DNA from: Epiperipatus broadwayi
Lineage: Eukaryota > Onychophora > Udeonychophora > Euonychophora > Peripatidae
Reading direction: 5' to 3'
Length of the DNA stretch: 64,000 nucleotides
Assembly (NCBI GenBank): GCA_028023455.1
Contig: JAQFVV010000013.1
Location: 12,438,579 to 12,502,578, forward strand
Part shown: positions 34,791 through 45,536 of the stretch, piece by piece
Layout: each line of letters opens with the position of its first letter
Position numbering within the stretch: position 1 is the first letter of the stretch
Notes under the pieces: model-generated
Databases searched by the model: none
What the model was told of the DNA's origin: nothing
What the model saw: the letters and a program-made list of their open reading frames with translations, nothing else
Made by a program: the position numbers and the translations under genes

Positions 34791-35170
34791 CTGTTATACT
34801 TTTAACTAATTATAGTCTAATTATTAAGAAAAGGGCTTAAGTGATATGTGTTAACACAATAACAACCATTAACAGTGAACAATTGTTATTGCTTGTTTGT
34901 ATTAAACTATCTATAACAAAAAACTTAGGATAAACACAAAATAAATTAAGCTAGGAGGTAATAAACAATGGCAAACTAATAATGATCAAGTATTGTTACT
35001 TTGTCATAGCATTCTATTGCCTGATTACTCAAGTTTTGCAATAATTTATAAAAATCAACATAATATATAGCTAATTTTTGTCATAAACAAATAATTTTTT
35101 AACATTTTAGGAAATATATATATACATAAGTTCAAATGTAAGTATATTGTCTATACTAAAATTATTGTAA
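34791..35170. other. Unassigned AT-rich DNA
   Basis: No exon or repeat recognised in this stretch. Confidence 0.4.
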
Positions 35171-35640
35171 TTAGAAGGAATTTGAACGCAGACTTTCAAG
35201 CTCCCTACAGCTATGCATTGTATCTTATATAACTGATACACATGACCACATACATATGAAAAAGATAAATGATCTCCAATAAGAACTTATACATGAGGGG
35301 TCCGAATGACTTAATGTCAACATGGGTATGACAATAATATTGGCATCAACAAGGATTTTGAGTGTTCCATTATCAGATTTTTGATGATATGGATGGCTGA
35401 AGAGTTGGAGAAGATTGAAGCTTGTCCATTAAATTTGAAGATTTTCTATCATAATATAAACTCAGAACTTATTGTATATAAGTGTGGGAGATTGGTAATC
35501 TGGACCAACTGATGAGGACTGGTTCAGCACAAAATGATACTGGAGATCATTTATCTTATTCACATGTATGTGGTCATGTATATATTGTATAAGTTAGAGT
35601 GCATAGCTGTAGGAAGCTTGAAAGTCTATGTTTAAGTCCC

Positions 35641-35679
<39 letters not shown>
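35171..35679. repeat. Inverted repeat with 105-bp arms and a (TA)n run
   Basis: Left arm 35171-35278 (TTAGAAGGAATTTGAACGCA through GATCTCCA) and right arm 35542-35646 (GGAGATCATTTATCTT through CCCTTCTAA) are reverse complements with some mismatches, separated by about 260 bp. A (TA)17 microsatellite at about 35646-35679 borders the right arm. The spacer contains a copy of the GTGCTGAACCAG repeat also present at 31548-31640 in the other orientation. Probably a fold-back or pair of inverted repeat copies. Confidence 0.7.
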
Positions 35680-35682
<3 letters not shown>

Positions 35683-38600
35683 AATAAAAATTATTTATGA
35701 CATGACAGCAGTCTGATGATTACACATGACTCATTTAAATCATTCAAAGAAAAATGTCACATTATTTATTACCTAATACTCGTGTCACAGTTGTTTTTCA
35801 GGATGAAATTATTAATGATTAGAATTTAATATTTATTTGAAACATTAGATACTTTGTTCATGTTTGGGGTAATATGATGTTTTAGAAAAAAGAATCTTCA
35901 TGCTATTACATATACAATGCTCTAACATCATTTTACTGACTTAAAATAACTGAAAAAAATCATCTAACTACCAAAGGCTAAGAATCATGACTACCAAATC
36001 ATATTTTAATCTTCAATAGATGATTATTTCACATTTCTATAAATAAAGCATTTCTGATTAAATAAGCTATTACATTAATTGTATACAAAAAAACCCACTA
36101 AATGTATAAGTTTATTATAAATTAGAACCAAATTTCTACAGAAATGTTAATATTTAAACAGAACTGCAACACAAAATTGCATATATATATATATATAAAT
36201 AATATACATACAACTAATAAAATCTTTTAGATTTGTGATATATTCTCCCAAAGATTGTTAAATATCTTGGAATTATTGCCTAGTGTAAAGTTTCCTAGAT
36301 CAATCTATCATTATACATATATATCACATATGAGCAAAAAATTTGAAACATGTGAACATCTACACAAAATCAATAATCAGATTTTTCTATTTGTCTTAAG
36401 TACAGCTGATCTGATTTTGGAGTTTGAATGTTTTAGCAATTAGTCAAACAGATATATATTTAACCTACTAATGCTTTAATGTTCATCTTTTATAAAGGAT
36501 ATAATTTACATTAAAGTACCCAATGGGACAGAAATGATACTGTAAGAAATACATACATATATATAATAAACTAATATGTCTGATATTTGCAACCAATCAA
36601 ATCTTCTATATTTGAATTGCAATCATACAAGGCCCATTATAAATCTATGCATCTACAAAGCAAGTTATAAATCTTTTTTTTTTTAAAAAAAAATATGTAT
36701 ATAAAAAATTATATACAAATTTCATTTTTGATCACAATTTAATTAAGGTAAATAAAAAATTCTGAAAAGTCTAACAAAGTTTTGCTAAGATCAATTAACA
36801 GTTGCTCTTTAATACTTAGCATGATTTATTTTTTTTTTTAATGTAGAATAATTTTCTTGGTTATCAATTTATTTATAGCACATTATACCATAGCACTGCA
36901 CAATAAAATTAACCCCCCCCCCCATAACTCTCACATTGGCAGTTATTAATTCTACAATCATTTGTGATAATTGATAGTAAATAATAAAAAAACTTTTTAT
37001 AATGCATTGAATAAATATGGACACACTATGAATTAAGGCATCAATATTATATTTTGCTATGAAGGTCAATTAGCTAAAAATTGGACATAAAGTTTATTTC
37101 TTTGCTGACCATCTAATGTTCATATAGCATGTTAGAATGAAGGAATCACTAAAAAGCATATGCCATCATTTGCAGCAATGGCTGCATTTTAATAATCAGA
37201 TTATTTCTTGATCTGTTCAAGAATGTTTAGGATTTTCTTTCTATAGTTTAGCTGACTATTAACTGGCTAATATTTGAAAATTATCAATATGCACAAATTA
37301 ATGACTTCAGTAAATTTTAAGCTATCAGAAAAACTTTATGACTTTATTTGGATTTAAATTTCAATTCTGGGGCACAACAAATGCATTAATCATTACTACA
37401 TGAGGGTTTCGCATGGTGATTCATTAAAATATTCATTAACAAAGTTTAAATATACTTTTAAAAAAATTGTTTGGAATATTATTCTAAATTTATGAAACTT
37501 TAACTCTAATTAGTGACAACAATAATATTCATTTAGAAATACAAAAAGAATCTATATTAAATACAGACTAGTTCTTCTGTGGCAACCATCTCTACATTTA
37601 CAGATTTTGCAATCTATAATTTAAAAATTATTATATAACAAATTAAAAAAATACTATATATATAGATATTTTAGTTCATAATGCAAATAGTTTGTATATA
37701 TGAGTTAAAACCTCACATTATAATACAATACACTACTTTACTATCAATAAATTTGGGTATCCACAATATAGCTTTTGGGAGTAGGATTTCAAAATCTTGA
37801 TAATTTTTCTGTTCTTGGATTAACAAAAATTTAAATTTTTGGAAAAATACATTTTGGAAAAAAAAAATCCAGTAACAACCTATCTATATAAATATGATTA
37901 ACAATTCTTATTTGTATTCCATTTGATCACTATGGAAACAATAAACAATAGGCAATATTATTTATCAAAGGTAATGGGTTATAACTAATAATTAATAAAT
38001 TTTTAAATTAAATATTTAAATAAAGAGAATATTTTGAATAAACCAATTTATCGGAGGAAACAAGGATAAAAAACAGATTTCAAAAGTAAATTATTAAAAA
38101 AATGATTTTTTATTGTATAAATTATTATACATTAGTATATAAAAAATTTAATTTTTGATTTCGAAAATAAGTTTTAAGAATGTTAAATATGATGAAAATT
38201 TATAATAATAAAATGCAGATATAATATCTGAATAACAGTACTTTTTCAAAAAATATTTATTTTTTTAACGAAAATGTTTTTAATAATGGTTAAGTGAATA
38301 AGGGGTGATAATGTGAATATGGTGATCCCACTAATAAATATAAGAGCAGCAATTAAAGCAGAGCTATAGTTTTTTGGTAGCAGAAGTCATAATTTTTTTA
38401 ATAAAGAAAATGAGATAAATTTGTTTGGCAAAAAAATATGGGTGCTCATTTAGAGATAGTTTATTATAGTTGATTTCTATCACTGAATGGCATATTTTGT
38501 AAGTACTAATCAATAAAACTATATATTGAATATTTACTTGTACATATGCATGTATATATATATCACTCAAATTTTTATCATAAGCATTTTCCAAATGAAA

Positions 38601-38908
38601 TATCAAATTACAATATCAGTGAATATATTTATGAATATAGTTACAGAACAAAAATAAATTTTTACTTATTACTGCATTTTCTTACTTTTTTTTCCAGTCT
38701 TTTACTTATTATCTGAGTTGCAATTTATTTTTTTTATTTAAATATGTCCAAGGCTCTTTCATTGTGACTTGGAGAATAAAGAGATGGAAAAATTATTTCT
38801 TTAAAATTATACAAAAAGTATATACATTTTTACCTTATTCTATATCAGCATTACTTTTTTTTTTTTTTTTTAGAAAATGTAATGTCCTACCTTTTCCCTA
38901 TCTTTTAG
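35680..38908. other. Unassigned AT-rich DNA
   Basis: No exon with convincing splice sites, no RNA gene and no matched repeat. Short AT microsatellites occur at about 36181-36197, and a C-run at 36914-36923. Confidence 0.4.
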
Positions 38909-39003
38909 AAATTTATCATGATGATAATGGCAATGAGTCTCCAGGTAATGAAATATTGGCAGCCATACTTTTGAAAGAAAGACTTCAAAATGGTTACCAA
39001 TGA
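38909..39003 (+). CDS. Candidate terminal exon (unidentified)
   Basis: A long polypyrimidine stretch ending CCCTATCTTTTAG (AG at 38907-38908) is followed by a frame beginning two bases into a codon. It encodes 31 residues (IYHDDNGNESPGNEILAAIL, then LKERLQNGYQ) and a TGA at 39001. Local composition is markedly less AT-rich than the flanks. An AATAAA lies near 39217. I cannot match the peptide to a family, and no upstream exon is identified. The Gypsy element starts 450 bp downstream. Moderate to low confidence; it may be a chance frame. Confidence 0.35.
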
Positions 39004-39453
39004 ATTGCATCAAATATTGAAAATGGGAGAATATTATCAGTGGCAGAAAATTTATTATGGAAAATATAAAATAGTTGGATGAAGCAAGTTAAAAATATTT
39101 AATATTATCCATGAAAAACAGAATCCATCACATTGTTAAAACTCTTTGCCAAAACTTAACTTTCTGAAAAAAGTGTTTAAGGCCAATATGATGCTCTATA
39201 CTTCAATTTGGAACAAAATAAAACTACATACGAATGTGATTAAGTTCTACTTACCAGACTAAATATTCAAATTATTCAGTCATATTTGATACTTCAGTTA
39301 ACAAGCAGTTAAATATACTGCTTTGTCTAATTTTTAATATCTATCAAGCAACTATAGTACTAAAATATGTTGGTGAATGCTGAATTTCTGACTGAATTAC
39401 TGCATGAATAAAGATATTACAACACTAAAGATACTTAATCTGATATACATTAT
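39004..39453. other. Possible 3' UTR / intergenic DNA before the Gypsy element
   Basis: No frame. Contains AATAAA near 39217, which would serve the candidate exon at 38909. The Gypsy 5' LTR begins at 39454. Confidence 0.35.
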
Positions 39454-41434
39454 TGTAACAGGAACTGGTTTCAAACCCCGTTACAAGGGATAGAGTAAAT
39501 CAGGCTATGTATGTGTTTTGTTTCATGAGTTGTGTATTTGGAAAGGATCATACAGCTACACATATATAGTTAAGCAAATAATAATAATAGCAGTGATGGG
39601 TTACTAATATTAATGTATATATTTTATTTTTCTTTCTCTCACTTATTTTTTCTTATTTTGTGGCATATGTTTATATTGATAAATATTGTGTTGAAGGCGG
39701 TAAGAAAAATGAATAAAATCAAGAGATTTTCAAATATTTTAAAATATGAAGAAAAAAGAAAAGAATTTCATTTACCTTCCATGAATCAATTAGTCGAACG
39801 GACTGTATTGTTATAGAAATGGATATAGTTAATAGTTGGATGTTTCACTTAAATTATTAAGATTAATATATTATCAAGCTTTGAAACTTTGTGGAAATGA
39901 TTTTTGTGTTAGCTAAAAGAAAAGAACAGGTGGAATGTCCATTAAGAAATTAAATTCTTGAGGATCCTATTGTCTAATTATCAAGATAAACAACAAAGCA
40001 TAGTTAGAGAAATTTCCAAAAATAGCAAAAGTTAAGACCAAGTTGCTAAGTGGTTTTTTTTTTGTTCGCATATTGGGTAAAAAGATTTTTGGCTAGAGAT
40101 AAAAAAAAAAAACTTTGTTGAGAGGGAGGACATTCTGTTTTTGGCAGTTGGCTATTGATTATTGCAGAAAGAAGGCAATGCATGGCAAAAAGATTTATAA
40201 AAATCATTTACGACCAGAAAAAAGAAAAGATATAAAGGAAACTCCATGAAATGCATGGGGTAAAGTTCTCATCGTGCTGGGGGTCTATGTTAGACTCCAG
40301 TTCCTTCTGTACCTTTGAGGCCACACAAGATATTAAGAGACAGATTGCCCTAAATATTATATAAAGAAAAAAAAGAAACATGACAATGAATCCTGCGCCT
40401 GATGCCCGCCATTCCACAGATCTGTCATGGAACGATGAACTTCTTAATTAGAACACTGATTTGAAAGACAAAATGGACTTGTGATTTTATCCACATTCAC
40501 CCAAAGAATTAGAATAGAAAAGAATTAATCATCACAAAGAGTGCACTCAGACATTTGATTTAATTACGAAGACTCGTCAAAACAGCGGTCAATATATTTG
40601 CTATTATTTCCAATCTTTAAATACACAAAAATCAAAGTGTAATAACTTTATACGTATTTTGCTTCATAGATTTTATTCTTTAACTATAACATCCTGTAAA
40701 CAGAATATTATTTCATATACATGTGTGTGCCACTTTATAATTTCTTCAAATAAACATAAATAGATTTTAAATTTAACAAAACAAACTTTACATTTTTTTT
40801 GTTCGTTTATTTGTCTCTTTTACATTTTATTATATATTTTTTTTTGTTTGGAATATGTGTCATGTTTTAAAATAGATTCCACTATTACTTTCCTAAGAGT
40901 GTGTGTTGATATACGTTTACGGGTTAGATTAAGATAAAAGAGAAAAATATTTTAATTCACATGCCATTTCTTCTCCGGTGGATTATGCCACCATCCCTGA
41001 GCATAAGCTAGTATAAACAGGGAAAAAGCTTAAAATTTATTGAGTTAATTTGTTAGCAAATTCTGCGATTCTTGTTAAATAGCAAGATTGGCACTTGGGC
41101 CACAGCCCATAAATGGGACATTTGCGCAGTGAGTTAGTTAAGTTTGGGAGGGACCGAATTGTATTAATTTACATATATCCATGTTTGTATTTAGCAGCCA
41201 AATTCCTTTTCCTCACCCTTTGAATGACCGAATATTAGGAAAACTTCACAAAAGAGGATGACTTAGAACATGTATGGGAGGGGATGGTTGGAGCTATAAA
41301 TACTACGAATGCGTAGGCCTGTCAATTCACCCTCTGGAAAGAAATGCACGATCAGAAGTCAAATCTCAATAACTAGCTAATATATATAATAAATATAAAG
41401 TGTAGTAAATGAGGGAAAGCACGTTTTAGTTACA
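39454..41434 (+). repeat. 5' LTR of the Gypsy element (1981 bp)
   Basis: Matches 45537-48052 along its length. Near its start TGTAACAGGAACTGG and CCCCGTTACAAGGGATAG form part of a small inverted repeat (GTAAC/GTTAC). The empty site of the fold-back insertion carried by the other LTR is visible at about 40457-40480 (GAACACTGATTTGAAAGACA). Minus-strand frames inside the LTR are present in both copies but accumulate non-synonymous changes and are not treated as genes. Confidence 0.92.
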
Positions 41435-41435
41435 A

Positions 41436-41453
41436 TGGGTGCCCAATGATGGA
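41436..41453 (+). other. Primer-binding site of the Gypsy element
   Basis: TGGGTGCCCAATGATGG begins one base after the LTR end, the standard location and TGG start for a tRNA primer site. The tRNA species is not assigned. Confidence 0.65.
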
Positions 41454-41699
41454 CTTTTGAAGAACGGAGAGCGGTGGAGTGAATACAGCCGAAAGAGATA
41501 GAGGGCACATCAATTTTAAAAAAAAATTTTTTTTAAATACAGGATTCGTCATCGCTTACATTTTTTTTTTTTTAAAAGAAAAAGAAAAATGAAGAGAAAA
41601 ATAATATGGTAAAACAAATAGTGGAGATGTAAAACTTTGAAGTAGAAAAGCAGATAGGGCAAAAGAAATACCATGTGACAAAATGGTCGAGCTGGGAAA

Positions 41700-42068
41700 T
41701 TGAACCCGGCATGTATGGTTAATACGACTAGAAAACAAATAACAAAGAGAAAAATAGTGATAAGGAAACAAATGAAAATCACGGCAGTAGAACTGGTAAA
41801 AATCGAAATATCCAAGGGCAAAGTGGGGGAAACGCCAGTAAGACATGTGGGAATCTTACAAAGAAATTTTAGGATAAATAAAATACCAGAAAAGGTGATC
41901 ACAGCTTACAACCATATAGAAGAATATGCCCTTACATGGTGGAGTAGTAATCCTGAGAGTTTCGGAAACTACAGAGAAAATGTTATAGACCTTTTGGTCA
42001 GAAGCCCAGCAAGAAAGAATAAAATGACAGGTGATAGGGCAAAAATATCACATGGCACTGAAAACTGA
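41700..42068 (+). pseudogene. gag-like remnant of the Gypsy element
   Basis: A 122-codon frame between the primer-binding site and the protease. The part NHIEEYALTWWSSNPESFGN resembles the capsid-type Gag of Ty3/Gypsy elements, where an aromatic ALxWW-like patch is common. It lacks a start near the leader and stops before any zinc knuckle. The minus-strand frames at 41549-41902 are shadows. Confidence 0.5.
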
Positions 42069-42447
42069 ATAGTTTTTTAGATGGCAGGTGGCTCTGTTGA
42101 GAAGCTTAGAAGCATGCAAGATGTCAGAGAAGCAAATAGTAGAAATAGTATGCTGAAACATCGGCTTAACAATGAAGTGCATATTGGGAAGGAGTGATAA
42201 ATCAGCTAAGGAGATAGTGTTAGGTATGCTTGAGGTAAGCAGTCATCAGCAGGTTTCACAAAGATAAGGAAGCTAGAAATGTAGGTGGAAGGCAGAAGCA
42301 ATATCATAAGAGGGATAAAAACCGAAAATTGACAAAAGAATAGGGGCAGGTTCGAGCTATGCTGAAAAGGTAGGACAAATAGGGAACCTCATATGTTCAT
42401 GGGAGGATAGAGTTCCAGAATATGCCCCACAAACAAGCCCAAAAATT

Positions 42448-42678
42448 ATGATCACATTTGAGAATATTAAAGTAGCAACACTCATAGATTCAGGGAGCCA
42501 GGTTTCTGTATTATCAGAGGCTATGCCAACAAATATTAAGGGAACAGCCGGGAATCCAAGTCCTTCCATTAAAAGAAACCATGTCACTATGAGAAATAAT
42601 CGCAAGGCGAAGATAGAGCCCAGACAGGTATGGGTCGAGATGAAGATCGAGTCATTTCACACACCTTTTTGGTTATGA
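42448..42678 (+). pseudogene. Aspartic protease remnant of the Gypsy element
   Basis: ATLIDSGSQVSVLSE at about 42475-42520 contains the D-S-G active-site triad of retropepsins in its usual hydrophobic context. The remainder of the protease is degraded and the frame ends at 42676 before RT. Confidence 0.75.
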
Positions 42679-42880
42679 AAGAACTGATATATGAGGCATT
42701 ATTGGAATCTGATTTCCTGCACAGGCATAAGTGTAGTGTCAATTACAAGAAATGAGTATTATATGAAAACGAAAAGCTGGAATTTGGAACAAGTGTGCTG
42801 TATGGCTCTATCGGAGTACTCAAAATGGGGGGACACGCTACAGGAAACACCATTAGAAAAAGGGCAAGGAAGCCAAAATA

Positions 42881-43556
42881 GTGAAGGAGTCCGAGTTGGA
42901 AAAAATATTGATAAGGCATTGTCAGGTTTTTTCGGACATACCCGGTACAATCCACAGGTTCGAACAAAAAATTAGATTGAGCCAGGACCAACCCTTCCAA
43001 TCTAGGTCTTACCCTATACCACATCAGTACAAAGAAGAGGTAAAGAAGCAACTTGATCAGATGATGGAATGGGGAAGTGTCAAAAAGTTCATCACTCTAA
43101 TGCAACCCTCTTGTGGTGGCAAAAAAGAAAGATGGAAAATTTCGGTTATGCCTGGAGGCCAGACAATTAAATAACTATACCTGATTGCAACATCCCTCCA
43201 CCCATGCAGGAATTGCTGGGAAAGTTCCATGGAAAAAAAAATCATATTTGACCTGATGGCCAGCTACTGGCAGATATTGCTACACCCTGAAGATTGCAAG
43301 TATACTGCTTTCAGATTTGAGGGCTACTCATACCAATTCAATAAGATGCCTTTTGGTCTCATAAAGAGTGGGACCAGGTTATTAAGGTGCCTGGATCATG
43401 TGTTATCCCCAGAAGTCAAAGATCTGGTAACCATGTATGTGGATATTGTCCTGATAGCCTCATCCACTGTAAAGAATCATCTCAGAGAAATAAACCTTTT
43501 CCTCGATAAATGCAAAAAAAGGAGAACCAAAGTAAATCTAAAAAAGTGTTCTGTGT
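42881..43556 (+). pseudogene. Reverse transcriptase remnant of the Gypsy element
   Basis: The first part (42881-43172) reads from QVFSDIPGTIHRFEQKIRL to a block equivalent to YPIPHQYKEEVKKQLDQM, the typical Gypsy RT entry. It is broken by a stop at 43172 and resumes with FDLMASYWQILLHPED (catalytic Asp of motif A present), FNKMPFGL, and YVDIVLIASS in place of YVDD. So the second catalytic Asp is Ile. The frame ends at a stop at 43556. No activity expected. Confidence 0.85.
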
Positions 43557-44230
43557 AGGGAAGAAAAAGTCACATTTTTGGGTCACATAGTAGGGACCCA
43601 GGAGATTCAACCCAATCATGATAAAGTCCTTGCCATTAGGTATTATCCAACACCTGTCTAGGAAACAAAAACGTTCCTTTTTAGGCCTCTGCAATTTTTA
43701 TCATTTCCAGGAGCGATTTGTGGAGAAATCAGAACCACTGTTGAAATTATTAAGGAACCATGTCCCTTGGAAGAGTCTGGGGAACAGGCCAAAGCATTTG
43801 AAGACATTAAAGATTTTTTAATATAAGTCCTGCTCTCATTCCCTGATTTCAACAAGCCCTTTTTGGTGCAAACTGATAGCCCTGATCCCATACCCACTAC
43901 TATCGGTCATTGTGATATCACAAGTCAAGGATGATGGGCAAAATGGGAGTATTGTTTTATAAGCCAATTACCCAAAGGCTCCAAAATGAACTATACCACT
44001 ACTGAGAAAGAGGGACTAGCTATTATATGGGTGTTTCAGAAGTTCAGACCACTCTTGCTGGGATCAAGTGATTGTAATCACTGATCACAAGTCTTGAGTT
44101 CATCAATCACAGCTACATGACTAACAGCCGACTACTACGGTGGAGTTTGTTTCTCCAGGAGTATGATTACATGGTGCATTACTGTAAGTGATCAGAGAAT
44201 ATTGTAGCTGATATTTTGAGCCACAATCCT
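43557..44230 (+). pseudogene. RT connection and RNase H remnant
   Basis: Short frames give FLGHIVGTQEIQPNHDKVLA near 43575, then FPDFNKPFLVQTDSPDP near 43840, where QTD is the first RNase H Asp region. NYTTTEKEGLAIIWVFQKFR near 43990 follows, which has the conserved Glu context. Multiple frameshifts separate them. Confidence 0.7.
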
Positions 44231-44482
44231 GCTGGATGCCAGCCTCAACATTTAAAATGTGATGATGTATACATAGCAGTTACCAACTTGGCCACAAATG
44301 ACAGCATAGAGAAAGACCTGGAACAGCTGACCCACCATCAAAGAAGGGATGAGAAGTTGGTGCCATTGATAGACCTATTAGAAGCAGGGGAGCCAGTCAA
44401 TATAAATTGGGTAGGAAAAAAGTGAGAATTATCAAATAGGCAACAAAGTCCTTCAATATAAGATTTGAAGTGATCCCAAAGA

Positions 44483-45495
44483 ATGAGACCATTCCTCCCA
44501 GGCCGCTTGGGGGATGCAGTTGTTAATCATCTGCACAAACTATATGGGCATTATGGGGCACCAAAAACAAAGGACCTGATTAGGAAATGGTTTTATTGGC
44601 CAGGTATGCATAGCAACATCATCGGTATCCTGAACAAATGTGGTGTGCCAGAGGGCCAAGCCAGTGAACCAAAATTACACCACACCCATGACCTTCATGA
44701 TACCAGACAGACCTCAAGAAGTGATGGCCATAGACTATTATGGACCACTTCCTCCGTTTAACTGAAAATATATGGTGGTTGTATATGACCTGTTTTTTAA
44801 ATTTGTGGCTGCATACTCTGTAGCCCAGGCAAATGTAAAGGGGACGATTAAAAACCTTGAAAGTAAACATTTTCCATTGGCGGGATAGCCGAAAATCATC
44901 CTGTCAAACCACGTTACTCCATTTACTTCAGGTGAATGGGAGAGGTGGACACACAGACAGGATATAAAGTATGTATTAACTTCCAGGTATTGCGGGAGCT
45001 GGGACGGTTATTTAGGACGTATACACCTGATAATCACCAGGGTTGGGTTAAGTGTCTTCTGCAAGTATTGAAATACATCAATTGGTCCATAAATGAATCC
45101 ACAGGGTTCACGCCAGTGCAATTGCATTTAGGGAAGCATGTTCCATGATTGATGAGGGCGGCATTGCCAAGAACTAAAGACCAACGCATAAATCCTGAGG
45201 CTGATTGCATGTTAGACCACCAACAGATGATCCAAGCAAGCATCGGAACAGGAGAATCCCGAAGCCTAGTTATTACTTCAAAGTAGGTGATAGGGTCCTA
45301 GTAAAAACTCCTAGTGATTCTGGAAAGTTCATATGTAAAATGTTTTGCAACCTATATGGAGGCCCTTTCACCATTGTGTGGAGTCAAGGCCAGAATGCAT
45401 TTTGGCTGGATACCGAACAAGGAATCAAGGGTACATATAATGCCAGGTCGCTAAAGCTGGCACAAGGATTGTTAGAATTAGCATTCAAAACATAA
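44483..45495 (+). pseudogene. Integrase remnant of the Gypsy element
   Basis: The zinc-binding N-terminus reads VVNHLHKLYGHYGAPKTKDL then WFYWPGMHSNI, keeping the two His. The CxxC is degraded to a single Cys. The core begins VMAIDYYGPLPP near 44722 (first catalytic Asp) and continues to IILSNHVTPFTSGEWERW near 44895, where the second Asp appears as Asn. The C-terminal domain (45205-45493) includes YYFKVGDRVLVKTPSDSG and ends LKLAQGLLEL. Several frameshifts between parts. Confidence 0.8.
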
Positions 45496-45522
45496 GGAAT
45501 CTCATTGTGAAGTCTTTCAAAC

Positions 45523-45533
45523 AGAGGGGGGGG
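45523..45533 (+). other. Polypurine tract
   Basis: AGAGGGGGGGG ends three bases before the 3' LTR, the normal site for plus-strand priming. Confidence 0.75.
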
Positions 45534-45536
45534 CAT

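Noticed and set aside
40208-40417. Minus-strand frame in the 5' LTR, with a counterpart in the 3' LTR (46213-46500)
   Set aside because: It is shared only because the LTRs are copies. The two versions differ by amino-acid-changing substitutions and frame breaks, and there is no start or homology support.
41549-41902. Leucine/phenylalanine-rich minus-strand frames resembling membrane proteins
   Set aside because: They lie antisense to the Gypsy gag region; the hydrophobicity is a by-product of the A-rich sense strand.
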